Shown here in pieces: positions 10,280-17,977 of a DNA stretch of 64,000 bases (position 1 is its first letter; every line of letters begins with the position of its first letter). The notes beneath the pieces are model-generated. The model ran no database searches and had not been told where the DNA came from. It saw only the letters and a program-made list of their open reading frames with translations. A program made the position numbers and the translations under genes. This DNA comes from an uncultured Pseudomonadales bacterium (GTDB lineage Bacteria > Pseudomonadota > Gammaproteobacteria > Pseudomonadales > Azotimanducaceae): contig OY282455.1 in assembly GCA_958296195.1 (NCBI GenBank), positions 3,472,001-3,536,000 of the forward strand, given 5' to 3'.

Positions 10280-11577
10280 AGAGTGCGATGCAAGCCGTCA
10301 ATCAAAAACAGGAGCATACGAACTCCTACTACGCCGCCACGGCCAATGAAGCCACCGACTATCCACCCTTGGCGGGTGCCGAGGAGGCGGACGTCTGCGT
10401 GGTCGGCGCCGGCTTCACCGGCATCGCCACGGCGCTGACCTTGGCGGAGCGCGGCTACTCGGTGGCGGTGGTGGAGGCCAACCGAGTGGGCTGGGGGGCT
10501 TCCGGCCGCAACGGCGGGCAGCTCATCAACGGCATGAACGGATTGAACGCGATTCGCAAGAAGTACGGCGAAGGCGTTGCCGACCTGATCTGGGACATGA
10601 AGTGGCGTGGCCATGAAATCATCCATGAACGGGTGGAGAAGTACGCCATCGCTTGCGAACTAAAAAACGGCTATGTGGAGACGGCGGTGAAGCCCAGGCA
10701 ATTGGCGGACATTGAGGAAACCGCCGCCGAGATGCAGCGCCGCCAGTTTCCCTATGAATATGAAGTCTGGGACCGGGACAAGACCCGCGCCATGCTGGGC
10801 ACGGACGCCTATGTCGGTGGCCTTGTCTGTTTCCGGGATGGCCACCTGCATCCGCTGAACCTCTGCATTGGCGAAGCTCGGGCGGCGCAGGCGCAAGGCG
10901 TGCGAATATTCGAGCAGTCCCCGGTCACAGGCATTGAGCACGGCGCCCGTCCCAAGGTGAAGACGGCAACGGGCGGCGTCCAGGCCGATGCGGTGGTGCT
11001 GGCCGGCAACGCCTACCACCGGCTGGAGGCGAAGCACCTGAACGGGTTGGTCTTCCCGGCCGGCAGCTACATCATCGGCACGGAGCCCCTCGCCGAAGAG
11101 CTGGTGAATGAAATCAACCCCCTCGACGTCGCCGTCTGCGACCTGAACGAGGTCGTTGACTACTACCGCCTGTCCGCGGACAAACGCCTGTTGTTCGGCG
11201 GCACCTGCAAGTACTCCGGGCGGGACCCCGTCGACATCAAAAAGTACATCCTACCCAAGATGCTCAAGATCTATCCGCAGTTGCAAGGGGTGCGCATCGA
11301 CTACGAGTGGGGCGGCAAGTACGGCGTGGTGCTGAACCGCATCCCAGCCCTGGGCCGCATCAACAACAACGTTTATTACTGCCAAGGCTATTCCGGCCAC
11401 GGCGTCAACGCCACCCACGTCATGGGCGAGGTCTTGGCGGACGCCATCGCCGGCGCCTTGGAGAAGTTCGATCTGTTCGCCAACGTGCGGCACTTGCGCA
11501 TTCCGGGTTCACAGTGGTTGAACGGCCAGATTGTCGCCTTGGGCGTGCTGTACCACCGCCTGAAGGACCTGCTTTAA
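10276..11577 (+). CDS. FAD-dependent oxidoreductase, PuuB-like (gamma-glutamylputrescine oxidase family)
   Basis: 433 residues of the DAO/GlpO-type FAD amine oxidase family. The N-terminus NSYYAATAN and the Rossmann motif VVGAGFTGIATAL near residue 40, followed by VEANRVGWGASGRNGGQ, are characteristic of PuuB and related oxidases, which oxidise gamma-glutamylputrescine or similar amines to aldehydes. The C-terminal segment YCQGYSGHGVN is the typical flavin-contacting region. A GGAG ribosome site lies in the end of the preceding small membrane gene. A PuuA-like synthetase is encoded 2.3 kb downstream on the same strand, supporting a polyamine-catabolism role; other amines are possible. Confidence 0.85.
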   Translation: MKSAMQAVNQKQEHTNSYYAATANEATDYPPLAGAEEADVCVVGAGFTGIATALTLAERGYSVAVVEANRVGWGASGRNGGQLINGMNGLNAIRKKYGEGVADLIWDMKWRGHEIIHERVEKYAIACELKNGYVETAVKPRQLADIEETAAEMQRRQFPYEYEVWDRDKTRAMLGTDAYVGGLVCFRDGHLHPLNLCIGEARAAQAQGVRIFEQSPVTGIEHGARPKVKTATGGVQADAVVLAGNAYHRLEAKHLNGLVFPAGSYIIGTEPLAEELVNEINPLDVAVCDLNEVVDYYRLSADKRLLFGGTCKYSGRDPVDIKKYILPKMLKIYPQLQGVRIDYEWGGKYGVVLNRIPALGRINNNVYYCQGYSGHGVNATHVMGEVLADAIAGALEKFDLFANVRHLRIPGSQWLNGQIVALGVLYHRLKDLL

Positions 11578-11775
11578 TCCAGCGCCTTGGTGCCGCCGAA
11601 CTACGCTGACAGCTTTTTCTTCGCCGAAATGACAGGCCACAGCCTCCTTCACCATCGCCTTAAGATCGGCCCAATCATCGCCTTGCGTAAAAATGCCATA
11701 ACCCAAGGCCCTTGCGTCATAGCCACCCTCAGCGGCCTCAGTCACCTCGAAGATGATTTCCGTTGGCTTTTTCAT
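11509..11775 (-). CDS. Small HicB-like protein (2-oxoisovalerate dehydrogenase-annotated family), antisense to puuB-like end
   Basis: 88 residues from the ATG at 11775, which has a GGTGGGG ribosome-site-like sequence upstream. The core (EIIFEVTEAAEGGYDARALGYGIFT, then DLKAMVKEAVACHF) matches a family of about 70-residue HicB-fold proteins often misnamed 2-oxoisovalerate dehydrogenase E1. The usual ending (roughly VIRLHFVREE) is missing and the frame runs on for about 30 residues, overlapping the 3' end of the oxidoreductase gene on the other strand by 69 bp. This suggests the native C-terminus was lost when the two regions were joined. No HicA toxin is adjacent, so a working toxin-antitoxin role is doubtful. 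Confidence 0.6.
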   Translation of the reverse strand: MKKPTEIIFEVTEAAEGGYDARALGYGIFTQGDDWADLKAMVKEAVACHFGEEKAVSVVRRHQGAGLKQVLQAVVQHAQGDNLAVQPL

Positions 11776-11890
11776 GTCCCCACCAAATGCAACAGCAACC
11801 CTCGGAAGCGCAAGCGCTGAAACCGCCGCCAATGGCCGGCGGCGGCGACCGTCTTGCTTCTGCTAGGACTCTAGCACATCCCGCGCCATA

Positions 11891-11944
11891 ATCTCCCCTT
11901 CCCCCCTCTCCCTTCCCCCCTCTCCCTTCCCCCCTCCCCTTTTC
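11891..11944. repeat. Polypyrimidine tract with 14-bp tandem units
   Basis: The plus strand is almost pure C and T. A 14-bp unit (CCCCCCTCTCCCTT) occurs at 11901-11914 and 11915-11928, with a degenerate third copy after that. It lies just upstream of the CoA-ester lyase gene, is non-coding, and could be slippage-prone or able to form unusual DNA structures. Confidence 0.8.
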
Positions 11945-12010
11945 CGCCGCTCGTGCGGCCCTAGCCTCCTGTTAAAATCCATGCACAACATCAGGAGAGT
12001 TGTCACGGAC

Positions 12011-12922
12011 ATGAGCAGGCAACCCAAGCGTCCCCGCCGCTGCCAACTGTCGGTGCCGGGCAGTTCCGAAAAAATGCTGACCAAGGCCGCCGGTCTTGAA
12101 GTGGATCATGTGTTCCTGGACTTGGAGGACGCCGTGGCCCCCAGTGCCAAGGAGGCGGCCAGGGGCATGGTGGTGGAGGCCGTCAACGGCTTGGAATGGC
12201 GCCCACGCACGGTCAGCGTGCGCATCAACGACGTGGAGACCGAATGGTGCCACGACGACATCATCGAGGTCGTCACCAGCGCCGGAGCGCGGCTGGACAC
12301 CCTGATGCTGACCAAGGCGAAGTGCGCCGCCGACGTGCTGTTCGTGCATCTGATGCTCGATCAGCTCGAAAGCAAGCTGAAGCTCACGCGACGCATCGGC
12401 ATCGAGTGCCTCATTGAAGAGGTGGAGGGCATGATGAACGTGGATGAAATCGCCGCCTGCTCGGACCGCTTGGAGTGCCTGGTCTTCGGCATGGGGGACT
12501 ACGCCGCCAGCCAGCAGATGCAGACCGCGGCGGTCGGCGCCTCCGGCGGCTACCCGCCGGATCTGTGGCACTACCCCCGCTACCGCATGACCATCGCCTG
12601 CCGCGCCAACGGCATCGACCCGGTGGACGGCCCCTACGCCGACTTCCGCGATCCAGACGCCTACCGCAAGGAGGCGGAGCGCGCCCATGTGCTGGGCATG
12701 TCCGGCAAGTGGGCCATCCATCCCAGCCAAGTGGCGTTGGCGAACGAGGTCTTCACGCCTTCGGCGGAAGCCGTGGCCGCCGCCCGGGCGCAGCAGGCGG
12801 CCTACGAGGAGGCGCTCGCCAAGGGCCTTGGCGCCATCAACGTGGACGGCGTCATGGTCGATGCGGCCAGCATCCGCATCGTCCGCAACCTGCTTGACCG
12901 GGCGGAACTGATCGGCGTTTGA
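12011..12922 (+). CDS. HpcH/HpaI-family CoA-ester lyase (CitE / malyl-CoA lyase-like)
   Basis: 303 residues. The pattern RCQLSVPGSSEKML, HVFLDLEDAVAPSAK and RINDVET near the N-terminus, and ECLIEEVEGMMN in the middle, are those of the citrate-lyase beta / L-malyl-CoA lyase family, Mg-dependent enzymes that cleave 3-hydroxyacyl-CoA thioesters such as malyl-CoA. LDLEDA carries metal-binding acids. I chose the ATG at 12011 because AGGAG lies 13 bp before it, while the upstream ATG at 11981 has no ribosome site. Its stop is 32 bp before the dioxygenase gene on the same strand. The true acyl-CoA substrate cannot be told. Confidence 0.88.
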   Translation: MSRQPKRPRRCQLSVPGSSEKMLTKAAGLEVDHVFLDLEDAVAPSAKEAARGMVVEAVNGLEWRPRTVSVRINDVETEWCHDDIIEVVTSAGARLDTLMLTKAKCAADVLFVHLMLDQLESKLKLTRRIGIECLIEEVEGMMNVDEIAACSDRLECLVFGMGDYAASQQMQTAAVGASGGYPPDLWHYPRYRMTIACRANGIDPVDGPYADFRDPDAYRKEAERAHVLGMSGKWAIHPSQVALANEVFTPSAEAVAAARAQQAAYEEALAKGLGAINVDGVMVDAASIRIVRNLLDRAELIGV

Positions 12923-12954
12923 GATGGCGGCGCCAAAGCTGCTACCCTAAGGCC

Positions 12955-13794
12955 ATGCACCTCATCAGAGCCAGCAGCGCTGTCGGCGCGGAAATTCAAG
13001 GCGTCGATCTGGCCAACCTGAGCGACGACGAATTCACCCGAATTCGGGGGGCTTTCAACGCCCACGGCGTGTTGTTCTTCCGCAGCCAGAACCTAAGTCC
13101 AGAGCAGCACCTCGCCTTCGCGAAGCGCTGGGGAGACATCAACGTCAACCGCTTCTTCACGGCCCTGGAAGGCCACCCGCAGATCGCCAAGGTGCTGAAG
13201 GATCCGGAACAAACCCACAACATCGGCGGCGGCTGGCACACGGACCACTCCTACGACGAACGTCCCGCCATGTGCTCCATTCTACACGCCATCGACACGC
13301 CGGAATCCGGCGGAGACACTCTGTTCGCCGGCATGGGCGCAGCCTATGATGCGCTGTCGGAACCCTTCAAGGCCATGCTGGCGCCGCTCAAGGCGGCGCA
13401 TTCAAGCCGTCATGTGTTCGGCGCGGACGCTCTCTACCACCGGGCGATGCAAGGCCGCATCGGCAATCCCGAAGCCGCCACTCAGGATTCGGTGCATCCG
13501 GTGGTCATCGGCCATCCCGAAACCGGCCGTCCCCTGCTCTACGTCAACCCCGGCTTCACCATCCGCATCGAAGGCTGGTCGCCTAAGGAATCCGGAATGC
13601 TCCTGGAATTCCTTTACAACCACACTAAGAACCCCCGCTTTCACACCCGCTTCCATTGGCAGCCGGGATCCCTCGCCATTTGGGACAACCGGGCCACTTG
13701 GCACTACGCCCTCAACGACTACCAAGGCCAACGCCGCTATCTGAACCGCATCACGGTGGAGGGCTGCGCCCTCTCCCCGGCCGGCGCCGCCTGA
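12955..13794 (+). CDS. TauD/TfdA-family Fe(II)/2-oxoglutarate dioxygenase
   Basis: 279 residues, the usual length. The iron-binding HxD is visible in GGGWHTDHSYDE near residue 99, the distal histidine in WDNRATWHYALNDY near residue 250, and the 2-oxoglutarate-binding arginine in the following RRYLNRIT. Family members hydroxylate sulfonates, aryloxyacids or other carboxylates and release succinate. The ATG at 12955 was chosen over an upstream in-frame start at 12919, which overlaps the previous gene and adds residues unlike the family. It is flanked by the CoA-ester lyase and the PuuA-like gene on the same strand, so it may be part of the same amine or acid catabolic operon. Confidence 0.9.
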   Translation: MHLIRASSAVGAEIQGVDLANLSDDEFTRIRGAFNAHGVLFFRSQNLSPEQHLAFAKRWGDINVNRFFTALEGHPQIAKVLKDPEQTHNIGGGWHTDHSYDERPAMCSILHAIDTPESGGDTLFAGMGAAYDALSEPFKAMLAPLKAAHSSRHVFGADALYHRAMQGRIGNPEAATQDSVHPVVIGHPETGRPLLYVNPGFTIRIEGWSPKESGMLLEFLYNHTKNPRFHTRFHWQPGSLAIWDNRATWHYALNDYQGQRRYLNRITVEGCALSPAGAA

Positions 13795-13927
13795 GGCGCC
13801 GACAAGGTTTGCGCACCTAGGCTGAGGGCCTTCGCAGGGCAAATTCGTTGTGTTGGCTGCAATGTGGCGCCGAAGCGGAACGCGGATTTGGTTTGGCTGC
13901 ATCTTTGCGCGGTGAAAAGGAAGCGAA

Positions 13928-15262
13928 TTGAACAGGAAATTTGACAAGTCGGCACCGGCGGAGGTGGCGCAAAACTTGGAGTTTCTGGTTGCGGACCTCA
14001 ATGGGGTGCCCCGCGGCAAGACCATCACCAGCCCCTCCTTCGACCCCGGCAACTTGCCGCATCTGCCCGTCGGCATCTTCCTGCAGTGCATCCACGGAAA
14101 GTACGCGGACGCCATGGAGACCTACAGCTCCAAGGACGGTGATCTGCTGCTGCGGCCCGATTGGTCCACTTACCGGACAACGCCTTGGAAGAGCAAGGAC
14201 AGCGGACAAGTCATTTGCGAGACGCTGGACAAGGCCGGCGAACCCATCGTTTTCGACCCGCGCAACCTTTTGCAGCGCCTGCTGGGGCTCTACGTTGAAA
14301 AGGGCTGGAGGCCGCTGGTGGCGCCGGAAGTGGAGTTCTACTTGGTCACGCCCCCGAAACGGGGCAACCTTGCGCTTCAACCAGCACCGGGCCTTGACCA
14401 GCGGGACGAGTTCGGCGGCGAAGCCTTCAGCTGCGACGCCTTGGACAAGTATGCGCCCTTCCTCGCCGACGTGCAGGAGATGTGCCGAACAGTGGACATC
14501 CCACTGCAAGCCGTGGTCCATGAGATGGGGCCGGCGCAGATGGAGCTGAACATCCCCCACGGCGACGCGCTGGCCCGGGCTGACGAGCTCTTTCTGCTGA
14601 AGCGCTTGGTCAAAGGGTGCGCGGCGCGGCGCGGCTGCCTCGCCAGCTTCATGGCGAAGCCATCGGCGGACTTGCCAGACAGCGGCCTGCACATGCACCT
14701 AAGCCTTGTCGATGACCGCAACGCCAACATTTTTGCACTCAAGGAGGGCAAGGCCCCCAAGGCTTTGCGCCACTTCATTGGCGGCCTGCAAACCCATCTG
14801 CCGGCGGCGTTCGCGCTGGTCGCGCCGAATGTCAACAGCTTCAAGCGGTTCACGCGGGATGGGCCCGCACCCATCAACTTGCACTGGGGATATGACAACC
14901 GCAGCGTCGGCCTCCGTGTGCCTTTCAGCAGCGCCCCCAACGGACGGGTGGAGAACCGGGTCGCCGGTGCGGACGCCAATCCCTATCTAGCCACCATAGC
15001 GATGCTGGCCTGTGGCCTGCTGGGCATGGAGGAGAACATAGAGCCAAGCCATCCCGTCAAGGGCGACGCCTACGATCTGCCGGCGCACCTGCCTGAGGAC
15101 TTAGGCGATGCGCTGCGCCGCCTGAGCGCCCACGACAAGCTAAAGAAGATTCTGTCCAAACCCTTCGTTGACATCTTTGTCTCCGTCAAGCGCCAGGAGC
15201 TGCAGGACGCCGCCCAGCAGATCACCCCGTGGGAGCAGAGCTATCTAGGCAGCCTGATCTGA
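13928..15262 (+). CDS. Glutamine synthetase family protein, PuuA-like gamma-glutamylpolyamine synthetase
   Basis: 444 residues with the type III/PuuA-like glutamine synthetase layout: N-terminal LEFLVADLNGVPRGK, catalytic-barrel segments VAPEVEFYLV, HEMGPAQMELNI, SGLHMHLSL and RVAGADANPYLATIAMLACGL. PuuA-like enzymes ATP-dependently join glutamate to putrescine or another amine; PuuB-like enzymes then oxidise the product. The start is a TTG at 13928, preceded by GGAAG at good spacing; no suitable ATG lies close by. Together with the PuuB-like oxidase at 10276 it supports a gamma-glutamylated amine pathway. Ethanolamine or another amine are alternative substrates. Confidence 0.88.
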   Translation: MNRKFDKSAPAEVAQNLEFLVADLNGVPRGKTITSPSFDPGNLPHLPVGIFLQCIHGKYADAMETYSSKDGDLLLRPDWSTYRTTPWKSKDSGQVICETLDKAGEPIVFDPRNLLQRLLGLYVEKGWRPLVAPEVEFYLVTPPKRGNLALQPAPGLDQRDEFGGEAFSCDALDKYAPFLADVQEMCRTVDIPLQAVVHEMGPAQMELNIPHGDALARADELFLLKRLVKGCAARRGCLASFMAKPSADLPDSGLHMHLSLVDDRNANIFALKEGKAPKALRHFIGGLQTHLPAAFALVAPNVNSFKRFTRDGPAPINLHWGYDNRSVGLRVPFSSAPNGRVENRVAGADANPYLATIAMLACGLLGMEENIEPSHPVKGDAYDLPAHLPEDLGDALRRLSAHDKLKKILSKPFVDIFVSVKRQELQDAAQQITPWEQSYLGSLI

Positions 15263-15429
15263 CGGTCGCTTGCGGCAGCGAACAAGGCTAAACATTCGGC
15301 AATTCCTATGCGACCAGCAGTGCGTCGCCCGCTACGACGAGCGGTTGCGTGACCTTTTGGCCCGCAAAGTCACGACCTGCAAGTGGGCGCGTGGTTGACC
15401 CTGCCCGGAACCTGAATTATCGTGGCCGC

Positions 15430-16764
15430 ATGACCCGGACAGCCCTCAGCCTGTTCACCTCCGGCGGCCTCGGTGACCTCGCCGTTCGGCAGGCGGGGTT
15501 TGACATCCTCGTCTCCAACGAGGTGCTTGAGGACCGCCATGCCCTGTTCAAGTTCAACTTTCCTTCCACTTTCGCCATCACCGGGGACATTTGGCGGCAG
15601 GCGGGCCGGATTGAAGCGGAGACACTCCAGCGTCTCAGCGGCAAAGCGCTCACCCTGCTGTACGCAACGCCTCCATGCCAAGGCATGTCGAAGAACGGGC
15701 GGGGCAAGCTGCTAAGCGCCATCAGGGCCGGGCGGAAGCCCGTTCATGACGAGCGAAACAGGCTGATAGTTCCGACGATCGAACTGGCCCGCCGGCTCCA
15801 ACCTGAAATCCTGCTTCTGGAAAACGTACCGGAAATGGCGGACACCCTGGTTTTGGATGAGCACGACAAACCCGTTCGCATCTTGGAGTACGTTGCCGAA
15901 CGCCTAGGTCCGGATTATGCAGGCGGGGCCGAGGTGGTGGAGTTTGCTGACTACGGCGTACCTCAATGCCGTCAACGGCTGATTACGATTTATTCGCGCA
16001 ATCAGCACATCAAGGATTGGCTTTCCTCCTGTGGATCATTGACGCCACAGCCAACACATGCCGCCGAAGGCCGCGACGGCGCCAAGCCTTGGGTTTCGGT
16101 GCGCGACGCAATAGCGCACTTCCCGCCACTAGACGCAAAGTCTCCAGAGACGGCCGCTTCGGAAATTCCGTTCCATCGCGTTCCTTTGCTGGACGCCATG
16201 AAGTATTGGTGGGTGGAGAACACCCCGCCGGAACGAAGCGCCTTCGACAACCAATGCGCCGCCTGTGGTTTCGCGCAAAATCCAACGCACTCTTCAGTGC
16301 GGGACAGTTCGGGCATTAACCGTGCCTCACGCATGACGCCGCTGCATTGCCAACAGTGCGGAAAAATGCTGCCCCGTCCAAGCGTTGAGCGAAACGGCAA
16401 ACGGCAGTTGATGCACGGCTACACTTCGGCCTACAAGCGCATGTCCTACGACAAGCCGGCCAGCGCCTTGACCCGCAATCTCTCTTACGCCTGCAGCGAC
16501 AACAAGATTCATCCTGAGCAGAACCGAGTGCTGTCGCTTCACGAGGCGTTCCACATTCACTCCCTAGATCAGTACGACTATGCGTGGCGGCGTACGGACG
16601 GCCGGAAGGTGAGCGACAAAACCATCCGGGAGATCATCGGCGAAAGCGTTCCGCCAGCGGGAATGCAGGCGCTGGTTGACCATCTAGTTGGCATTTTGGA
16701 GGGCACCAAGCTGCATTTCGAAGCCGTAGGGCCACTGTTCAGTCTTTCCAACCGTGCTGCTTAA
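15430..16764 (+). CDS. DNA (cytosine-5)-methyltransferase of a type II R-M system
   Basis: 444 residues. C5-methyltransferase motifs are in normal order: motif I LSLFTSGGLGD near residue 9, motif IV TPPCQGMS with the catalytic cysteine at about C83, motif VI LLENVPE near 131, motif VIII YGVPQCRQRL near 178, and a C-terminal motif X ESVPPAGMQALV. The target-recognition region holds two CxxC pairs (CAAC near 276 and CQQC near 307), a zinc-ribbon-like insertion. The start was set by motif I. The protein protects host DNA from the endonuclease encoded 127 bp downstream. The recognition sequence cannot be read from the protein. Confidence 0.93.
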   Translation: MTRTALSLFTSGGLGDLAVRQAGFDILVSNEVLEDRHALFKFNFPSTFAITGDIWRQAGRIEAETLQRLSGKALTLLYATPPCQGMSKNGRGKLLSAIRAGRKPVHDERNRLIVPTIELARRLQPEILLLENVPEMADTLVLDEHDKPVRILEYVAERLGPDYAGGAEVVEFADYGVPQCRQRLITIYSRNQHIKDWLSSCGSLTPQPTHAAEGRDGAKPWVSVRDAIAHFPPLDAKSPETAASEIPFHRVPLLDAMKYWWVENTPPERSAFDNQCAACGFAQNPTHSSVRDSSGINRASRMTPLHCQQCGKMLPRPSVERNGKRQLMHGYTSAYKRMSYDKPASALTRNLSYACSDNKIHPEQNRVLSLHEAFHIHSLDQYDYAWRRTDGRKVSDKTIREIIGESVPPAGMQALVDHLVGILEGTKLHFEAVGPLFSLSNRAA

Positions 16765-16774
16765 GGAAGCTTGC

Positions 16775-16807
16775 ATGCCCACAACTTGGCGAGAAGTTGT
16801 GGTGCAT
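16775..16807. terminator. Strong inverted repeat between methyltransferase and endonuclease genes
   Basis: CCACAACTT at 16779-16787 and AAGTTGTGG at 16794-16802 form a perfect 9-bp stem with a 6-base loop, and ATGC/GCAT outside extends it with a one-base bulge. No T-run follows, so it may be a non-canonical terminator or an mRNA-stability element separating methyltransferase expression from endonuclease expression. Confidence 0.5.
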
Positions 16808-16844
16808 CCGCCGGTTGTCCGGTAGGAGGCCATTCCTGAATGTA

Positions 16845-16854
16845 GACTATAGTC
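16845..16854. promoter_or_regulatory. C-box-like palindrome upstream of HTH-endonuclease gene
   Basis: The perfect palindrome GACTATAGTC, followed by CCGTGG, resembles the GACT...AGTC half-operators bound by controller (C) proteins of R-M systems such as PvuII and Esp1396I (recalled from the literature, not compared here). It contains TATAGT, a possible -10 element, so binding by the HTH domain of the downstream protein could repress its own promoter. Only one half-site is obvious, whereas the classical operators have two. Confidence 0.6.
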
Positions 16855-16891
16855 CGTGGCACCGCATTGGCTGGATGCCGATGCTGGCGGA

Positions 16892-17878
16892 ATGCCCATA
16901 AACGAAATATTCGCCGAGGCGCTCAGGCACTATCGCAAACAAGCTGCAATGAGCCAAGAGGATCTCGCCAACGCAGCGAACTTGGACCGCACTTACATTA
17001 GCCAACTAGAGCGCGGGCAAAAGAGCCCAACGCTCAATACTCTCGTCAAATTAGCTTCCTGCCTCGGCGTTTCCGTACAACACTTGCTGCGAAAGCCGAT
17101 GCAGGACAGCCCGATGGTTCCAGCAGAATACTTTGTACGCGGCCCGGAAAAAATTGTTGTTAGAAGAAGTGGCGGAAGCGCTGCAATTTCCAACAGCACA
17201 CTCATGTCCGCAGTCAATTCGGCGCATGCGCTAATCGACGACCTGTACGGCGCCGACCTGAACATCTCATCCATACTCGGGCTGCGCAATCTTAGCGCAT
17301 TTGTCGGCGAACTATTCGGCGCGGCCGTGGTTAGGGTCAGCGCCGGCCAATTTGTGCGAAACCCGCATCAGGATGGATACCCTGATCTCCTTCTAATGGA
17401 TGCAGTGGGAAGGCGTCGTTGGAAGGAACTGCGGGAGCGACTGAACGAAAAGACGCCTTTCAGTCCCTTCGCCAGCGGAGGTGTGGAAGTAAAGGCGACT
17501 TGCGGAAGCGTACCAACGCCAGAAATTTGCAAGAGTCGGGGCATCAAACGACCTGAGATTGGGGATACGAGGATAGGCTGCATGACAGGCTACGATTGGA
17601 AGGCGCACCATAGGGAAACAAATAACTTGGTTGGGCTGCTTTGGGATTTCATTGGAGGCCGTCCTAGAATTTCCGCCGTGTTCTATGCAAGCAATTTGGA
17701 GGAGGAGGACTGGGGCAATATTGTTCAGCCGCGGGCGGGCGGCGGAAGAACAACCAGCGTTTCCATTATGAACAAATCAGGGATCAGAAAGATGTATGAA
17801 GGCTGGCAATGCGTGTTGCGGAAGGGTGGATATCGTGAGTTTTTGAATGCTCGGAACGGTAGGGATCTTATTGGATAG
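16892..17878 (+). CDS. XRE helix-turn-helix fused to PD-(D/E)XK-type restriction endonuclease
   Basis: 328 residues. Residues 3-62 form an XRE/Cro HTH (ALRHYRKQAAMSQEDLA, then RTYISQLERGQKSPTLNTLVKLA). The remaining 260 residues look like a nuclease: DGYPDLL near residue 164 and VEVKAT near 197 give a PD...ExK arrangement. Placement behind a C5-methyltransferase makes a cognate restriction enzyme likely; the ApaLI-like endonuclease family is one possibility. I chose the ATG at 16892; an in-frame GTG at 16856 would overlap the flank of the GACTATAGTC palindrome. The HTH probably does the job of a controller protein. The gene is visibly richer in A+T than its neighbours, suggesting transfer. 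Confidence 0.8.
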   Translation: MPINEIFAEALRHYRKQAAMSQEDLANAANLDRTYISQLERGQKSPTLNTLVKLASCLGVSVQHLLRKPMQDSPMVPAEYFVRGPEKIVVRRSGGSAAISNSTLMSAVNSAHALIDDLYGADLNISSILGLRNLSAFVGELFGAAVVRVSAGQFVRNPHQDGYPDLLLMDAVGRRRWKELRERLNEKTPFSPFASGGVEVKATCGSVPTPEICKSRGIKRPEIGDTRIGCMTGYDWKAHHRETNNLVGLLWDFIGGRPRISAVFYASNLEEEDWGNIVQPRAGGGRTTSVSIMNKSGIRKMYEGWQCVLRKGGYREFLNARNGRDLIG

Positions 17879-17977
17879 CCACCCTTCAAGCGGAGGAAAT
17901 GGATATTCTCCGCTTGTTGGTTTCCACCTACCAGAATGGGTGCATAATACGCCAATCGGGTCGCGGGCAAAGGAGTC

